Positions 41,760 through 51,410 of a stretch of DNA of 64,000 nt are shown in pieces. Both the position numbers and the translations under genes were made by a program. Source of the DNA: Micromonospora radicis (lineage in GTDB: Bacteria > Actinomycetota > Actinomycetes > Mycobacteriales > Micromonosporaceae); NCBI RefSeq assembly GCF_003583405.1, contig NZ_QXEC01000009.1:124001-188000 (forward strand). Direction: 5' to 3'. Numbering within the stretch: position 1 is the stretch's first letter; every line of letters begins with the position of its first letter. The notes under the pieces were generated by a model. The model saw only the letters and a list, made by a program, of their open reading frames with translations. It did not search any database and had not been told where the DNA came from.

Positions 41760-42590
41760 TCAGGTCTCGGCCGGTACCCGCAACCGCCGGGTCTTCTCGG
41801 CCCGGCCCGCGTACTCGGCAGGGTCGTCCGGGTAGCCCACCGCCACCAGGGTCAACCCGTGTGCCGGCGCCACCGTCACCTCGCTGGACCGCTCCCGCCG
41901 GCTGAGCAGCCCGGCCGGCCACCGCACCGGACGCCGGCCGTCCCCGGCGACCAGCATCGCCCCGACCAGGCTGCGCACCATCGCCTGGCAGAACGCGTCC
42001 GCCTGCACGGTGGCGACCAGAATCCCGTCGGGCTCGCGCCGCCAGTCCAGCCGGGTCACCTCGCGCAGCGTGGTGGCGTTCTCCTTACGCCGGCAGTACG
42101 CGGCGAAGTCGTGCTCCCCCACCAGCCCCGCCGAGGCGACCGCTAGCCGGTCCAGGTCCAACGCACGGGGCCAGGAGAGGATCTCGTGCCGGCGCAGCGG
42201 CTCGGCACCCCACGGCGCGTCGGTCACCCGGTACTCGTAGCGCCGGAACGTCGCCGAGAAGCGGGCGTCGAAGGTGGCCGGCACCTCGGCCATCGCCCGC
42301 ACCCGTACGTCACCGGGCAGCAGCCGGGCCAGCCGGCGCAGCAACCCGCCCTCGTGCGCGCGCCACCCGTCGGCGGGCAGGTCGAGGTGGCAGACCTGCC
42401 CGGTGGCGTGCACGCCCGCGTCGGTGCGGCCCGCCACGGTCAGCCCGGTCGCGGTACCGGCACCGAGCACCAGGTCCAGCGCCTCGACCAGCACCCCGGC
42501 GACCGTACGCCGGGTCGGCTGGGCCGCCCAGCCGGAGAAGTCCGTGCCGTCGTAGGCGACGTCCAGCCGCAGCCGGATCCGCTCGTCCAC
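41760..42590 (-). CDS. truA: tRNA pseudouridine(38-40) synthase
   Basis: A 276-residue TruA that modifies the anticodon stem-loop of tRNAs. The catalytic Asp57 is in AGRTDAGVHATGQV. Other motifs are DVAYDGTDFSGW, RFSATFRRYEYRV, DFAAYCRR and FCQAMVRSLVGAMLVAG. GTG 42590 follows AGGAGG at ideal spacing; the frame is open further upstream into a terminator hairpin and is not used. As in many bacteria it follows rplQ. Confidence 0.95.
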   Translation of the reverse strand: MDERIRLRLDVAYDGTDFSGWAAQPTRRTVAGVLVEALDLVLGAGTATGLTVAGRTDAGVHATGQVCHLDLPADGWRAHEGGLLRRLARLLPGDVRVRAMAEVPATFDARFSATFRRYEYRVTDAPWGAEPLRRHEILSWPRALDLDRLAVASAGLVGEHDFAAYCRRKENATTLREVTRLDWRREPDGILVATVQADAFCQAMVRSLVGAMLVAGDGRRPVRWPAGLLSRRERSSEVTVAPAHGLTLVAVGYPDDPAEYAGRAEKTRRLRVPAET

Positions 42591-42610
42591 GTCGTACCTC
42601 CTGGAGACGA

Positions 42611-42648
42611 GTCGGGCCCGGCACCCCGTGAGGGATGCCGGGCCCGAC
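42611..42648 (-). terminator. Strong hairpin between rplQ and truA
   Basis: Arms GTCGGGCCCGGCA (42611-42623) and TGCCGGGCCCGAC (42636-42648) pair perfectly and extend by three more pairs after one mismatch, with loop GTGA. It lies 12 nt past the rplQ stop and would end or attenuate the ribosomal operon; truA then follows with its own strong ribosome-binding site. Confidence 0.8.
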
Positions 42649-42659
42649 AACGGCCTGGG

Positions 42660-43220
42660 TCAGGCCTTGCCTTCTTCGGTGGCCAGGTCGCTGTCCTCGC
42701 GGGCGGCGGCGGTGTCACCGGACGCCGACACCGGCGGCTCGGCGTCCTGGTCGGCCGACCGCGCCTGCGGGTTCTCCTCGGCCGGCGCCAGCGCCTCGAC
42801 CTTGTCCTGCTGGGCGGCCTTGCGGGCGGCGGTCTTGCGGTTCGCCGTCGGCTCGGTGACCTGCAGCTCCTCGACCAGCTCGATGATCGCCATCGGCGCG
42901 TTGTCACCCTTGCGCGGACCGGTCTTCACGATCCGGGTGTAGCCGCCGTTGCGGGTGGCGTACCGCGGCGCGATCTGGTCGAACAGGGAGTAGACCACGT
43001 CCTTGTCCTTGACCACACCCGCCACCCGCCGACGCGAGGCGAGGTCGCCCCGCTTGGCCTTGGTGATGAGCTGCTCGGCGAGCGGGCGCAGCCGCCGGGC
43101 CTTGGTCTCGGTGGTCTTGATCTTGCCGTGCTGGAACAGCGCGGTGGCCAGGTTGGCCAGCATCAGCCGCTCGTGCGCGGGGCTGCCGCCGAGGCGGGGG
43201 CCCTTGGTGGGCGTGGGCAT
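42660..43220 (-). CDS. rplQ: 50S ribosomal protein L17 with acidic C-terminal extension
   Basis: A 186-residue L17. The first ~118 residues are the conserved domain ([48 protein letters not shown]). The remaining ~65 are an Ala/Glu/Asp/Ser-rich tail absent from E. coli L17 but common in actinobacteria. AGGAG precedes the ATG. Confidence 0.97.
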   Translation of the reverse strand: MPTPTKGPRLGGSPAHERLMLANLATALFQHGKIKTTETKARRLRPLAEQLITKAKRGDLASRRRVAGVVKDKDVVYSLFDQIAPRYATRNGGYTRIVKTGPRKGDNAPMAIIELVEELQVTEPTANRKTAARKAAQQDKVEALAPAEENPQARSADQDAEPPVSASGDTAAAREDSDLATEEGKA

Positions 43221-43254
43221 GCTTGGTGCTCCTCAGGTGTGGCGGCAGCGCGGA

Positions 43255-44277
43255 CTAGAGCTGCTCGGTCTCGCGGTAGTCGTCGGTGTCGTAGTCGGCC
43301 TCGCCGAAGGCGTCCACGACGTGCGCCGGGTCGAAGTTCGGAGCCGAGTCCTTCAGCCCCAGACCCATCCCGGCGAGCTTCATCTTGACCTCGTCGATCG
43401 ACTTCTGGCCGAAGTTGCGGATGTCGAGGAGGTCGGCCTCGGTACGCCCGATGAGCTCACCAACGGAGTTGATGCCCTCGCGCTTGAGGCAGTTGTAGGA
43501 GCGGACGGTCAGGTCCAGCTCCTCGATCGGCAGGGCCAGGTCCGCCGCCAGCTGCGCGTCCTGCGGGGACGGGCCGATGTCGATGCCCTCCGCCGTCTCG
43601 TCCAGCTCCCGGGCCAGCCCGAACAGCTCGACCAGCGTCGAACCGGCCGAGGCCAGCGCGGTACGCGGGCCCATCGACGGCTTGGTCTCGACGTCGATGA
43701 TCAGCCGGTCGAAGTCGGTACGCTGCTCGACACGGGTCGCCTCGACGCGGTACGTCACCTTCAGCACCGGCGAGTAGATCGAGTCGACCGGGATCCGGCC
43801 GATCTCCGCGCCCGCCTGCTTGTTCTGCGCCGCCGTGACGTAGCCCCGGCCCCGCTCGACGGTCAGCTCCATGTCGAGCCGGCCCTTGCCGTTGAGGGTG
43901 GCGAGCTTCAGATCCGGGTTGTGCACCGAGACACCGGCCGGGGGCTGGATGTCACCGGCGGTCACGTCGCCCGGACCCTGCTTGCGCAGGTACATGCTGA
44001 CCGGCTCGTCGTGCTCGGAGCTGACGCACAGCTCCTTGATGTTCATGACGAGCTCGACCACGTCCTCCTTGACACCGGGGATCGTGGTGAACTCGTGCAG
44101 CACGCCGTCGATCTTGATCGAAGTGACCGCCGCACCCGGGATCGACGACAGCAGCGTACGCCGCAGCGAGTTGCCCAGGGTGTAGCCGAAGCCCGGCTCC
44201 AGCGGCTCGATGGTGAACCGGGACCGGGTCTCGTTGATCGACTCCTCGGAGAGGGTCGGTCGCTGGCTGATGAGCAT
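43255..44277 (-). CDS. rpoA: RNA polymerase alpha subunit
   Basis: A 340-residue alpha subunit. N-terminal assembly domain ([39 protein letters not shown]) and C-terminal domain (about 250-325) with the HhH-containing promoter/regulator contact surface ([37 protein letters not shown]). The acidic tail ends in ETEQL. It follows rpsD across a hairpin. Confidence 0.98.
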   Translation of the reverse strand: MLISQRPTLSEESINETRSRFTIEPLEPGFGYTLGNSLRRTLLSSIPGAAVTSIKIDGVLHEFTTIPGVKEDVVELVMNIKELCVSSEHDEPVSMYLRKQGPGDVTAGDIQPPAGVSVHNPDLKLATLNGKGRLDMELTVERGRGYVTAAQNKQAGAEIGRIPVDSIYSPVLKVTYRVEATRVEQRTDFDRLIIDVETKPSMGPRTALASAGSTLVELFGLARELDETAEGIDIGPSPQDAQLAADLALPIEELDLTVRSYNCLKREGINSVGELIGRTEADLLDIRNFGQKSIDEVKMKLAGMGLGLKDSAPNFDPAHVVDAFGEADYDTDDYRETEQL

Positions 44278-44333
44278 GTCTTCTCTTCTCTTCCGGGACG
44301 CCCGCTATATGACGCCCACGACACAACGTGTTC

Positions 44334-44365
44334 CGGTGGTCCGCCCGTCGCCGGGCGGACCACCG
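44334..44365 (-). terminator. 14-bp hairpin between rpsD and rpoA
   Basis: CGGTGGTCCGCCCG (44334-44347), loop TCGC, CGGGCGGACCACCG (44352-44365), 11 nt past the rpsD stop. Inside the alpha operon it most likely attenuates transcription or marks an RNA-processing or stability point, setting RpoA below ribosomal protein levels. Confidence 0.65.
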
Positions 44366-44375
44366 CAACGAGCCC

Positions 44376-45002
44376 CTACTTGGAGTAGAGCTCGACGATC
44401 AGCTGCTCCTGGACCTGGGTGTCGATCACCTGGCGGGCCGGGAGCGAGTGCACGAGGATCTTCAGCTGGCTCGGGATCGCCTCCAGCCACGCCGGGACGG
44501 TCTTCGAGCCGGCCTCACCCTGCGCCACGAGGAACGGGGTGATCTCCTTGCTCTTCGTACGCACCTCGATGATGTCGTGTGCGCTGACCCGGTACGACGG
44601 GATGTCGACCTTCTTGCCGTTCACCGTGAAGTGACCGTGCTTGACCAGCTGACGGGCCATGTCCCGGGACTTGGCGTAGCCAGCCCGGTAGACCACGTTG
44701 TCCAGCCGCGACTCGAGGATCTGCAGGAGGACCTCACCGGTCTTGGCCTGCTTGGCCACGGCCTCCTCGTAGTAACCGCGGAACTGCTTCTCCAGCACGC
44801 CGTAGACCCGACGCGCCTTCTGCTTCTCACGGAGCTGGAGCAGGTACTCCGTCTCCTTGGTGCGGCCGCGGCCGTGCTGCCCGGGCGGGAACGGCCGGGA
44901 CTCGAACGGGCACTTCGGACCATCGCACTTGCTGCCCTTGAGGAACAGCTTCATCTTCTCCCGCCGGCAACGGCGGCAGTCAGCACCGGTGTAACGAGCC
45001 AT
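44376..45002 (-). CDS. rpsD: 30S ribosomal protein S4 (zinc-binding form)
   Basis: A 208-residue S4, a primary 16S-binding assembly protein. Cys9, Cys12, Cys26 and Cys31 (CRRC...CDGPKC) make the zinc site of the C+ form. The S4 RNA-binding domain is around residues 95-160 ([27 protein letters not shown] region). It is the only S4 gene in the window. Confidence 0.98.
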   Translation of the reverse strand: MARYTGADCRRCRREKMKLFLKGSKCDGPKCPFESRPFPPGQHGRGRTKETEYLLQLREKQKARRVYGVLEKQFRGYYEEAVAKQAKTGEVLLQILESRLDNVVYRAGYAKSRDMARQLVKHGHFTVNGKKVDIPSYRVSAHDIIEVRTKSKEITPFLVAQGEAGSKTVPAWLEAIPSQLKILVHSLPARQVIDTQVQEQLIVELYSK

Positions 45003-45016
45003 CTCTCTCTAACCTC

Positions 45017-45424
45017 TCAGACCCGGCGACGCTTCGGCGGACGGCACCCGTTGTGCGGCTGCGGGGTGACGTCGGAGATCTGCCCGACCTCCAGACCCAC
45101 CGCCTGCAACGAACGGATGGCGGTCTCCCGGCCGGAGCCGGGGCCCTTGACGAACACGTCGACCTTGCGCATGCCGTGCTCCATCGCCCGACGCGCGGCA
45201 GCCTCGGCGGCCAGTTGCGCGGCGAACGGGGTCGACTTGCGGGAGCCCTTGAAACCGACCTGGCCCGCGGAGGCCCAGGAGATGACGGCACCGGTCGGGT
45301 CCGTGATGGACACGATGGTGTTGTTGAAGGTGCTCTTGATATGCGCCTGCCCGTGGGCGACGTTCTTGCGTTCCTTGCGCCGGACCTTCTTTACGGCGGC
45401 TCCGGCACGAGCCTTCGGTGGCAT
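45017..45424 (-). CDS. rpsK: 30S ribosomal protein S11
   Basis: A 135-residue S11 ([21 protein letters not shown]...), a platform protein contacting mRNA. Core motifs [18 protein letters not shown] and [17 protein letters not shown] 45424 is the conserved start; upstream in-frame codons lack family similarity. Confidence 0.98.
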
Positions 45425-45511
45425 AAGTCTGTGCGCTCCTAGTTGACTTCCCGGCACGGGTTGCGGCCTGGCCTACCTCGGCGGACCCGGACCCGCACTC
45501 CGGTTTAAGAA

Positions 45512-45892
45512 TTACTTCTTGCCGGGCTTCTTCTTGCCGGCGACCGTCCGCTTCGGGCCCTTGCGGGTACGAGCGTTGGTACGGGTCCGCTGGCCACGGA
45601 CGGGCAGGCCCCGGCGGTGCCGGATGCCCTCGTAGCAGCCGATCTCGACCTTGCGACGGATGTCAGCGGCGACCTCGCGGCGCAGGTCACCTTCAACCTT
45701 GTAGTTGGCCTCGATGTGGTCACGGAGCTGGACCAGCTCCTCGTCCGTGAGGTCCCGGGCGCGCTTGTCCGGCGAGAGGCCGGTGGCAGCGAGCGTCTCC
45801 AGGGCGCGGGTGCGACCCACGCCGAAGATGTAGGTGAGCGCGATCTCCAGCCGCTTCTCGCGGGGAAGATCCACGCCGACTAGACGTGCCAT
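45512..45892 (-). CDS. rpsM: 30S ribosomal protein S13
   Basis: A 126-residue S13, which contacts the large subunit and P-site t[27 protein letters not shown] at the start and the conserved C-terminal [21 protein letters not shown]. It follows rpmJ after a 264-bp gap. Confidence 0.98.
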   Translation of the reverse strand: MARLVGVDLPREKRLEIALTYIFGVGRTRALETLAATGLSPDKRARDLTDEELVQLRDHIEANYKVEGDLRREVAADIRRKVEIGCYEGIRHRRGLPVRGQRTRTNARTRKGPKRTVAGKKKPGKK

Positions 45893-45966
45893 CTGCGGGC
45901 GTACTCCTTGTGGTTTCTACCGGAGGTGTGGACCCGTCCCACCCCGCCACCGACCGTCCTGTCCTT

Positions 45967-45985
45967 CCGGCGCGTCACGCGCCGG
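45967..45985 (-). other. Hairpin in the rpmJ-rpsM spacer
   Basis: CCGGCGCG (45967-45974), TCA, CGCGCCGG (45978-45985), perfect 8-bp stem. The 264-bp spacer has no other gene. The hairpin is 75 nt before rpsM and could be an attenuator or regulatory leader element. Confidence 0.35.
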
Positions 45986-46156
45986 CGACCGGATCGATCG
46001 CTGCCCGAGCGGGCCCCGGCCTCCGACCGGGGGTCAACCACGATTCGGTACGCGCTGCGCACCGCCCGCGGCTGGGACGAGCATGTGATGTGTTTCTGGT
46101 GGATCTGCGGCCCGGATCGCCCCGGTCGGCCGGTTACCCCGGTCGACCGTGACGGT

Positions 46157-46270
46157 TCAGCCCTGGCGCTGCTTGTGGCGCGGGTCGGTGCAGATGACCA
46201 TGACCCGGCCGTGCCGGCGGATAACCCGGCACTTGTTGCAGATCCTCTTGACGCTCGGCTTGACCTTCAC
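46157..46270 (-). CDS. rpmJ: 50S ribosomal protein L36 (zinc form)
   Basis: A 37-residue L36 read from GTG 46270: [14 protein letters not shown] at the start and [11 protein letters not shown] at the end. The zinc ligands are Cys11, Cys14, Cys27 and His32, the C+ form. An in-frame ATG six codons upstream is less likely because L36 always begins MKVK and AAGG lies just before the GTG. Confidence 0.96.
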   Translation of the reverse strand: MKVKPSVKRICNKCRVIRRHGRVMVICTDPRHKQRQG

Positions 46271-46360
46271 GGTTGCCTTACTTCCCATCTGGCCCGGCAG
46301 CACGAGGCGCGACACCGGACGTCGAAGACGGACACGGACGTTTCCCGGCCGTCGTCAGGA

Positions 46361-46582
46361 CTACTTGTAGCGGTAGACGATGCGCCCGCGGGTCAGGTCG
46401 TACGGCGAGAGTTCGACGACGACCCGATCCTCCGGCAGGATGCGGATGTAGTGCTGCCGCATCTTGCCGCTGATGTGAGCCAGCACCTTGTGGCCGTTGG
46501 CGAGCTCCACCCGGAACATGGCGTTCGGCAGTGGCTCGATGACCCGGCCTTCGATCTCGATGGCTCCGTCTTTTTTCGGCAT
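46361..46582 (-). CDS. infA: Translation initiation factor IF-1
   Basis: A 73-residue S1/OB-fold IF-1 ([20 protein letters not shown]... ending GRIVYRYK). Exact usual length. GGAGGAC precedes ATG 46582. It opens the infA-rpmJ-rpsM-rpsK-rpsD-rpoA-rplQ block. Confidence 0.98.
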   Translation of the reverse strand: MPKKDGAIEIEGRVIEPLPNAMFRVELANGHKVLAHISGKMRQHYIRILPEDRVVVELSPYDLTRGRIVYRYK

Positions 46583-46682
46583 GTCCTCCGCTGTCCTGAC
46601 GTCGGTTACTCCGGATCGGCCCACAACGCCTTACACGGGTTTCTGACAAGATCAGATGCCCGCGCCAGCCGCGGCTCCGCGA

Positions 46683-46703
46683 CCCACCGAAGCGCTTGGT
46701 GGG
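46683..46703 (-). other. Hairpin in the infA leader
   Basis: CCCACC (46683-46688) and GGTGGG (46698-46703) flank a near-palindromic AAGCGCTT. It lies in the predicted infA 5' leader, downstream of the promoter at 46737-46766. Confidence 0.3.
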
Positions 46704-46736
46704 CATGGCAGAGTGGACGCTGTGCGCCGATCAGAA

Positions 46737-46766
46737 AGTGTACGCCCGCCGGCACGCCGCCGCCAA
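46737..46766 (-). promoter_or_regulatory. Promoter of the infA-alpha operon
   Basis: Minus strand TTGGCG (46766-46761), 18-nt spacer, TACACT (46742-46737), giving a start near 46730 and a leader of about 150 nt before infA. It lies after the end of the DUF1707 gene, so the alpha block can be transcribed on its own. Confidence 0.5.
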
Positions 46767-46810
46767 ACCGACCGGCCAACGAGCACCAAGTAGCCGGACA
46801 AATGTGACGT

Positions 46811-47536
46811 TCAGGCGATGCCGTCGCGGCCCGGACGGTGCCGTTGCTCTCCCGGCCCAGGTCCGTCGCCGTTCTCGGCCGCCCCGGTCGGCGCACCGCC
46901 CAGGTTCTGCGGGCCCGGCGTGACGTCGGTCGCACCGCCGACCTGCGGGCCCGGCGTCACACCGCTCGCCCCGCCGTCGTCCGTCTGCTCGGCACGAAGT
47001 GCCTTGCGCTCCCGCTTGAGCGCCTTCTTCTCCGCCCGCCGCTGCCGGCGTCGCTCCTGGTCGGCCGCCCAACGCTGCGGCTCGCCGGTGGCCAGGCCGG
47101 TGACCGTCCGGACCAGCACCACCGCGCCCCACGGCCCGGCCACCCAGCCCGGCCAGAAGTAGAGCGCATCGCCAGCTGCCAGCGAGGTTGCCGCCCAGAT
47201 TGCGGTCACGATCCCGACGGTCTTGAGCCAGGGCTCCCAGACCTCGACCAGCCAGCGTGCGGTCACGCCCCTCCCGGCGGCGGAAACCGCCGGGGCCGAC
47301 CCGGCATCGCTCCGCTGGCCCGGCACCGTGGCCGCCGCCGGCACCACCGCGCCCGCCGGCGGCAGATCCTCCACCAGGTCGTCCAACTCGGCGTACGTGC
47401 GAGCGGCGTACGTGCGTCGCAGTCGCTCGTCGTACTCGTGGAGGTCCAGCCGGCCCTCGTCGAGCGCGACCCGGAGCCGTTCGGCGGTGGCCTGCCGGTC
47501 GGAATCCGCTGCCCGCATGCCGTCACGCCCGTCCAT
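46811..47536 (-). CDS. DUF1707 domain membrane protein
   Basis: A 241-residue protein with an N-terminal DUF1707 domain (MRAADSDRQATAERLRVALDEGRL... about 7-55), which is common in actinobacteria and resembles a short helical protein-protein module. Two hydrophobic stretches follow around 105-150 (TVGIVTAIWAATSLAAG; WGAVVLVRTVTGLATG), then a basic/coiled tail (RRRQRRAEKKALKRERKALRAEQ region) and Gly/Pro-rich end with PGPQ repeats. ATG 47536 is preferred; ATG 47548 is possible. It is inserted between map and infA and has no known role there. Confidence 0.8.
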   Translation of the reverse strand: MDGRDGMRAADSDRQATAERLRVALDEGRLDLHEYDERLRRTYAARTYAELDDLVEDLPPAGAVVPAAATVPGQRSDAGSAPAVSAAGRGVTARWLVEVWEPWLKTVGIVTAIWAATSLAAGDALYFWPGWVAGPWGAVVLVRTVTGLATGEPQRWAADQERRRQRRAEKKALKRERKALRAEQTDDGGASGVTPGPQVGGATDVTPGPQNLGGAPTGAAENGDGPGPGEQRHRPGRDGIA

Positions 47537-47630
47537 GCCGGCAAGCATGCCACCGGCCCGCCAGTCCGCCCACCCGACCCCACCGGCCGACCGCGGCGGC
47601 CACCGCATCCGGTCGAGGGGACACTGCTGG

Positions 47631-48482
47631 TCAGGCCTTCGGGGCACTACTCGGCTGGCGCGCGGTGACCAGGTCACCGAGGCGGGCCCGCCCGCCGTCG
47701 AACGCGGTCAGCACCCACACACCGTCCGGCAGCAGCGCCATGGTGTGCTCGACGTGAGCCGCCCGGGATCCGTCCCGGGTGACCACCGTCCAGCCGTCGG
47801 CCAGCTCCGCGGTACGCGGCGAACCCATGGTGATCATCGGCTCGATAGCCAGCGCCATCCCCGCCACCAGACGCGGGCCCTTGCCCGGCCGGCCGTGGTT
47901 GAGCACGTGCGGGTCCTGGTGCATCTCGGTGCCGATGCCGTGGCCGCCGTAACCGTCGACAATGCCGTAGCGGCCCGCCTTGCGGATCGCGTGCTCCACC
48001 GCGTGCGAGATGTCGGTGAGCCGCCCACGACCGCCCGCCGCACCCCGGGCCGCGGCGGCGATGCCGGCCCACATGGCGTCCTCGGCGACCTCGGCCATCC
48101 GGAGCAGTGCCGGGTCGGCCTGGCCCACGCCGACGGTGATCGCGGCGTCGCCGTGCCAGCCGTCGAGCACCGCTCCGCAGTCGATCGAGATCAGGTCGCC
48201 CTCGGCGAGCACCTGCGAAGGCGACGGGATGGCGTGCACGATCTGCTCGTTGACCGACGAGCAGATCGACGCCGGGAAGCCGTGGTAGCCCTTGAAGGAG
48301 GGAACGGCGCCCGCCTCGCGGATCGTCGCCTCGGCGATCGCGTCCAGGTCGGCCGTGGTCACCCCGGGAGCGACCGCCTCCCGCATTCTCCGCAGCGCCT
48401 CGGCGACCACCAGACCGGCGGCCCGCATCTTCTCGATCTGCTCGGGGGTCTTCAGCTGGATGTCCAGCTGGGGACGACGCAT
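47631..48482 (-). CDS. map: Methionine aminopeptidase
   Basis: A 283-residue type I MetAP that removes the initiator Met. Metal ligands lie in [20 protein letters not shown] (first Asp pair), [17 protein letters not shown] (His), and the C-terminal Glu residues ([10 protein letters not shown]; ...HVEHTMAL). ATG 48482 has AAGGT upstream; the longer GTG start is unlikely. Follows adk after a strong hairpin. Confidence 0.97.
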   Translation of the reverse strand: MRRPQLDIQLKTPEQIEKMRAAGLVVAEALRRMREAVAPGVTTADLDAIAEATIREAGAVPSFKGYHGFPASICSSVNEQIVHAIPSPSQVLAEGDLISIDCGAVLDGWHGDAAITVGVGQADPALLRMAEVAEDAMWAGIAAAARGAAGGRGRLTDISHAVEHAIRKAGRYGIVDGYGGHGIGTEMHQDPHVLNHGRPGKGPRLVAGMALAIEPMITMGSPRTAELADGWTVVTRDGSRAAHVEHTMALLPDGVWVLTAFDGGRARLGDLVTARQPSSAPKA

Positions 48483-48506
48483 GGCGGCGCTACCTTTCCT
48501 TGCCAC

Positions 48507-48539
48507 AACAGCGGGGCACGTCGGACGTACCCCGCTGTT
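48507..48539 (-). terminator. Hairpin between adk and map
   Basis: AACAGCGGGG (48507-48516) pairs with CCCCGCTGTT (48530-48539), and after one mismatch ACGT pairs with ACGT around loop CGG. It would end or weaken the spc transcript after adk. A -10-like TAAAGT (48548-48543) lies just upstream of it. Confidence 0.7.
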
Positions 48540-48571
48540 CGCACTTTATCCGGCCGGGTGTCGGGCCGAGG

Positions 48572-49225
48572 TCAGCCGCCGTACGACCGCAGCGCGTCGA
48601 TCGCGCGGACCGTGACGTCCTCCACCGGGCCGGTGGCGTCGATACCGACCAGCTTGCCCTGGGCACCGTAGTAGTCCACCAGCGGTGCGGTCTTCTCCGC
48701 GTACTCCCGCAGGCGGGCCGCGATGGTCTCCGGCTTGTCGTCGTCGCGCTGGAACAGCTCGGCACCACAGCGGTCGCAGATGCCGTCCCGGCTGGTGGCG
48801 TCGAACTCGACGTGCCAGATCTTGCCGCAGCCCCGGCAGGTCCGCCGGCCGGAGAGCCGGCGGATCACCTCGTCGTCGTCGACCACCAGTTCCAGCACGA
48901 TGTCCAGCGCGGTGCCCAGGTCAGCGAGGAGCTTGTCCAGCGCGGCGGCCTGCGGCGTGGTCCGCGGGAAGCCGTCGAGCAGGAACCCCTCGGCGGCGTC
49001 CGGCTCGGCCAGCCGGTCCCGGACCATGTTGATGGTGACCTCGTCCGGTACCAGCTTGCCAGCGTCCATGTAGCGCTTGGCCTCGACCCCCAGCGGCGTC
49101 CCCTGCGACACGTTGGCCCGGAAGATGTCGCCGGTCGAGATCTTCGGCACGGACAGGTGCGCGGCGATGAACTCCGCCTGAGTGCCCTTGCCCGCGCCCG
49201 GCGGGCCAACCAGAACCAGTCTCAT
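48572..49225 (-). CDS. adk: Adenylate kinase (zinc-LID form)
   Basis: A 217-residue kinase (AMP + ATP to 2 ADP). P-loop GPPGAGKGT (7-15), AMP-binding KISTGD and GFPRTTPQA. The LID carries Cys130, Cys133, Cys150 and Cys153, a structural zinc site typical of Gram-positive enzymes. ATG directly follows the secY stop. Confidence 0.97.
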   Translation of the reverse strand: MRLVLVGPPGAGKGTQAEFIAAHLSVPKISTGDIFRANVSQGTPLGVEAKRYMDAGKLVPDEVTINMVRDRLAEPDAAEGFLLDGFPRTTPQAAALDKLLADLGTALDIVLELVVDDDEVIRRLSGRRTCRGCGKIWHVEFDATSRDGICDRCGAELFQRDDDKPETIAARLREYAEKTAPLVDYYGAQGKLVGIDATGPVEDVTVRAIDALRSYGG

Positions 49226-50551
49226 CTACCGCAGGAACCCTTCGTAGTTCCGCTGCATCAGTTGGCTCTCGATCTGCTTGCTGGTCTCGAGAGCGACGCC
49301 AACCATGATCAGAACAGCGGTGCCGCCGAACGGGAAGTTGAGGTACTGCTGCCGGTCCAGCCAGATGAAGAAGAAGTTCGGCAGGATCGAGATGGTCGCG
49401 AGGTACAGCGCCCCCGGCAGAGTGATGCGGCTGAGGATGAAGTCCAGGTAGTCGGCGGTCGGCTTACCGGGGCGGATGCCCGGCACGAAGCCACCGTACT
49501 TCTTCATGTTGTCCGCGACCTCGGTCGGGTTGAACGTGATCGAGACGTAGAAGTACGTGAAGAAGATGATCAGCAGGAAGTAGACCGCGATGTAGATCGG
49601 GCTGGTCGGGTCGACCAGGTTGTTCTGGATCCACGCCTGGGTCTTGCCCGGGTCGTTCTGGTCGAAGAACTGCAGGGCCAGCTGCGGCAGGTAGAGCAGC
49701 GACGAACCGAAGATGACCGGGATGACACCCGCCTGGTTGACCTTCAGCGGGATGTAGGTGGAGGTGCCGCCGTACATCCGCCGGCCGATCATCCGCTTGG
49801 CGTACTGCACCGGGATGCGGCGCTGCGCCTGCTCGATGAAGGTGACCGCGGTGATGACCACCAGGACCAGGGCGATGACGAGGAAGAACTTGGCCCAGCC
49901 CTGGCTCTCCTTGATCCGCCAGCCCTCGCTGGGGAGCCGGGCGGCGATCGAGGTGAAGATCAGGACCGACATGCCGTTGCCGACGCCGCGGTCGGTGATC
50001 AGCTCGCCGAGCCACATCACCACGCCGGTGCCGGCGGTCATCGTCATCACCAGGACCGACAGCGTCAGCCAGTCCGGAATGCCGGTGCCCTGCGGGATGA
50101 TCGGGAACTCGTCGCACTGGTTGTTGAACAGCTGCCCGGAGCGGGCCAGGGCGACGAACGCCGAGGCCTGCAGCACACCGAGCCCCAGGGTCAGGTAGCG
50201 GGTGTACTGCGTGATCTTCGCCTGGCCGGCCTGGCCCTCCTTGCGGAGCTGCTCAAGCCGCGGAATGACCACCGTCAGCAGCTGCAGGATGATCGACGCG
50301 GTGATGTAGGGCATGATGCCCAGCGCGAAGACCGACAGCTGAAGCAGCGCGCCACCGGAGAAGAGGTCGAGCAGGTTCAGTACCCCGGTCGAGCCTTCGA
50401 TGGTGTCGAGGCACTTCTGGACGTTGCCGTACGAGACGCCCGGGCTGGGCAGCGTTGCGCCGAGCCGGTAGATCGCGACGATGCCTACTGTGAACAGCAG
50501 CTTCTTGCGCAGGTCAGGCGTACGGAACGCACTGAGAAAGGCGGACAGCAA
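49226..50551 (-). CDS. secY: Preprotein translocase channel subunit SecY
   Basis: A 441-residue, ten-helix membrane channel of the Sec machinery. Motifs include the plug region near VSYGNVQKCLDTIEG and cytoplasmic loops around RLEQLRKEGQAGQAK and MYGGTSTYIPLKVNQAGVIPVIF. It starts at TTG 50551, six bases after a perfect AGGAGG. It is separated from rplO by a terminator-like hairpin, so it probably has its own promoter or is read through. Confidence 0.96.
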   Translation of the reverse strand: MLSAFLSAFRTPDLRKKLLFTVGIVAIYRLGATLPSPGVSYGNVQKCLDTIEGSTGVLNLLDLFSGGALLQLSVFALGIMPYITASIILQLLTVVIPRLEQLRKEGQAGQAKITQYTRYLTLGLGVLQASAFVALARSGQLFNNQCDEFPIIPQGTGIPDWLTLSVLVMTMTAGTGVVMWLGELITDRGVGNGMSVLIFTSIAARLPSEGWRIKESQGWAKFFLVIALVLVVITAVTFIEQAQRRIPVQYAKRMIGRRMYGGTSTYIPLKVNQAGVIPVIFGSSLLYLPQLALQFFDQNDPGKTQAWIQNNLVDPTSPIYIAVYFLLIIFFTYFYVSITFNPTEVADNMKKYGGFVPGIRPGKPTADYLDFILSRITLPGALYLATISILPNFFFIWLDRQQYLNFPFGGTAVLIMVGVALETSKQIESQLMQRNYEGFLR

Positions 50552-50732
50552 CTTCTTCCTCCTGCGCGAGGCGGGCCGCCGGTCATCCCTGGCGGATCGG
50601 GGTGGGTGCCGGGCAGGTGCCCGATATCCATGGCTGGGAAGGGACTCTAACAGCCCGATCCCGGTCCGGGCAGATGTGCCCGGCTACATAAACCGAATCC
50701 GATGTTACCGGGCGCACACGCCCGGCGTAGAC

Positions 50733-50772
50733 CGTGGCGCCCGCCAGCTGGAGTCAACTGGCGGGCGCCACG
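50733..50772 (-). terminator. 15-bp hairpin between rplO and secY
   Basis: CGTGGCGCCCGCCAG (50733-50747) pairs perfectly with CTGGCGGGCGCCACG (50758-50772) around a 10-nt loop, 12 nt past the rplO stop. It splits the ribosomal genes from secY-adk. Confidence 0.8.
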
Positions 50773-50784
50773 CGTTCGTGCAGC

Positions 50785-51228
50785 TTACAGCGCTGTGGCC
50801 GAGCCACCGGCAGCGGTGATCTTCTCCTTGGCCGACGCGCTGAACGCGTGCGCCGTGACCTGGAGCGCCACCCCGCCGAGGTCCCCGGTACCGAGAACCT
50901 TCACCGGCTGACCCTTGCGGACCGCGCCGGCCTCGACCAGCTCGGCCGGGCCGACCTGGCCACCGTTCGGGAACAGTTCGGCCAGGCGGTCCAGGTTGAC
51001 CACCTGGAAGACCACCTTGAACTTGTTCTTGAAGCCCTTCAGCTTCGGCAGGCGCATGTGGATGGGCATCTGCCCACCCTCGAACGCCGCCGAGATGTTC
51101 TTCCGGGCCTTGGAACCCTTGGTACCGCGACCGGCGGTCTTGCCCTTGGAGCCCTCACCGCGACCCACCCGGGTCTTCGCGGTCTTGGCCCCCGGCGCCG
51201 GGCGCAGGTGGTGGACCTTGATCGTCAT
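50785..51228 (-). CDS. rplO: 50S ribosomal protein L15
   Basis: A 147-residue L15 ([35 protein letters not shown], a Gly/Lys-rich start is normal; only the region is cited). Core [19 protein letters not shown] overlaps the rpmD stop by one base (TAATG). Confidence 0.97.
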   Translation of the reverse strand: MTIKVHHLRPAPGAKTAKTRVGRGEGSKGKTAGRGTKGSKARKNISAAFEGGQMPIHMRLPKLKGFKNKFKVVFQVVNLDRLAELFPNGGQVGPAELVEAGAVRKGQPVKVLGTGDLGGVALQVTAHAFSASAKEKITAAGGSATAL

Positions 51229-51410
51229 TACTCGACCTCCTCGACCTTCACGAGGTGGTTGACCGTGAAGATCATGCCGCGGATCTCGGGCCGGTCTTCC
51301 TTGACCACCACGTCGTTGATCCGCTTGAGACCGAGGGAGCGCAGCGACTCACGCTGGTTGCGCTTGGTCCCGATCTCGGAACGGACCTGGGTGACCTTCA
51401 ACCGTGCCAT
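51228..51410 (-). CDS. rpmD: 50S ribosomal protein L30
   Basis: A 60-residue L30 ([20 protein letters not shown]...[11 protein letters not shown]...). Overlaps the rpsE stop by one base (TGATG) and rplO by one base. Confidence 0.97.
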   Translation of the reverse strand: MARLKVTQVRSEIGTKRNQRESLRSLGLKRINDVVVKEDRPEIRGMIFTVNHLVKVEEVE

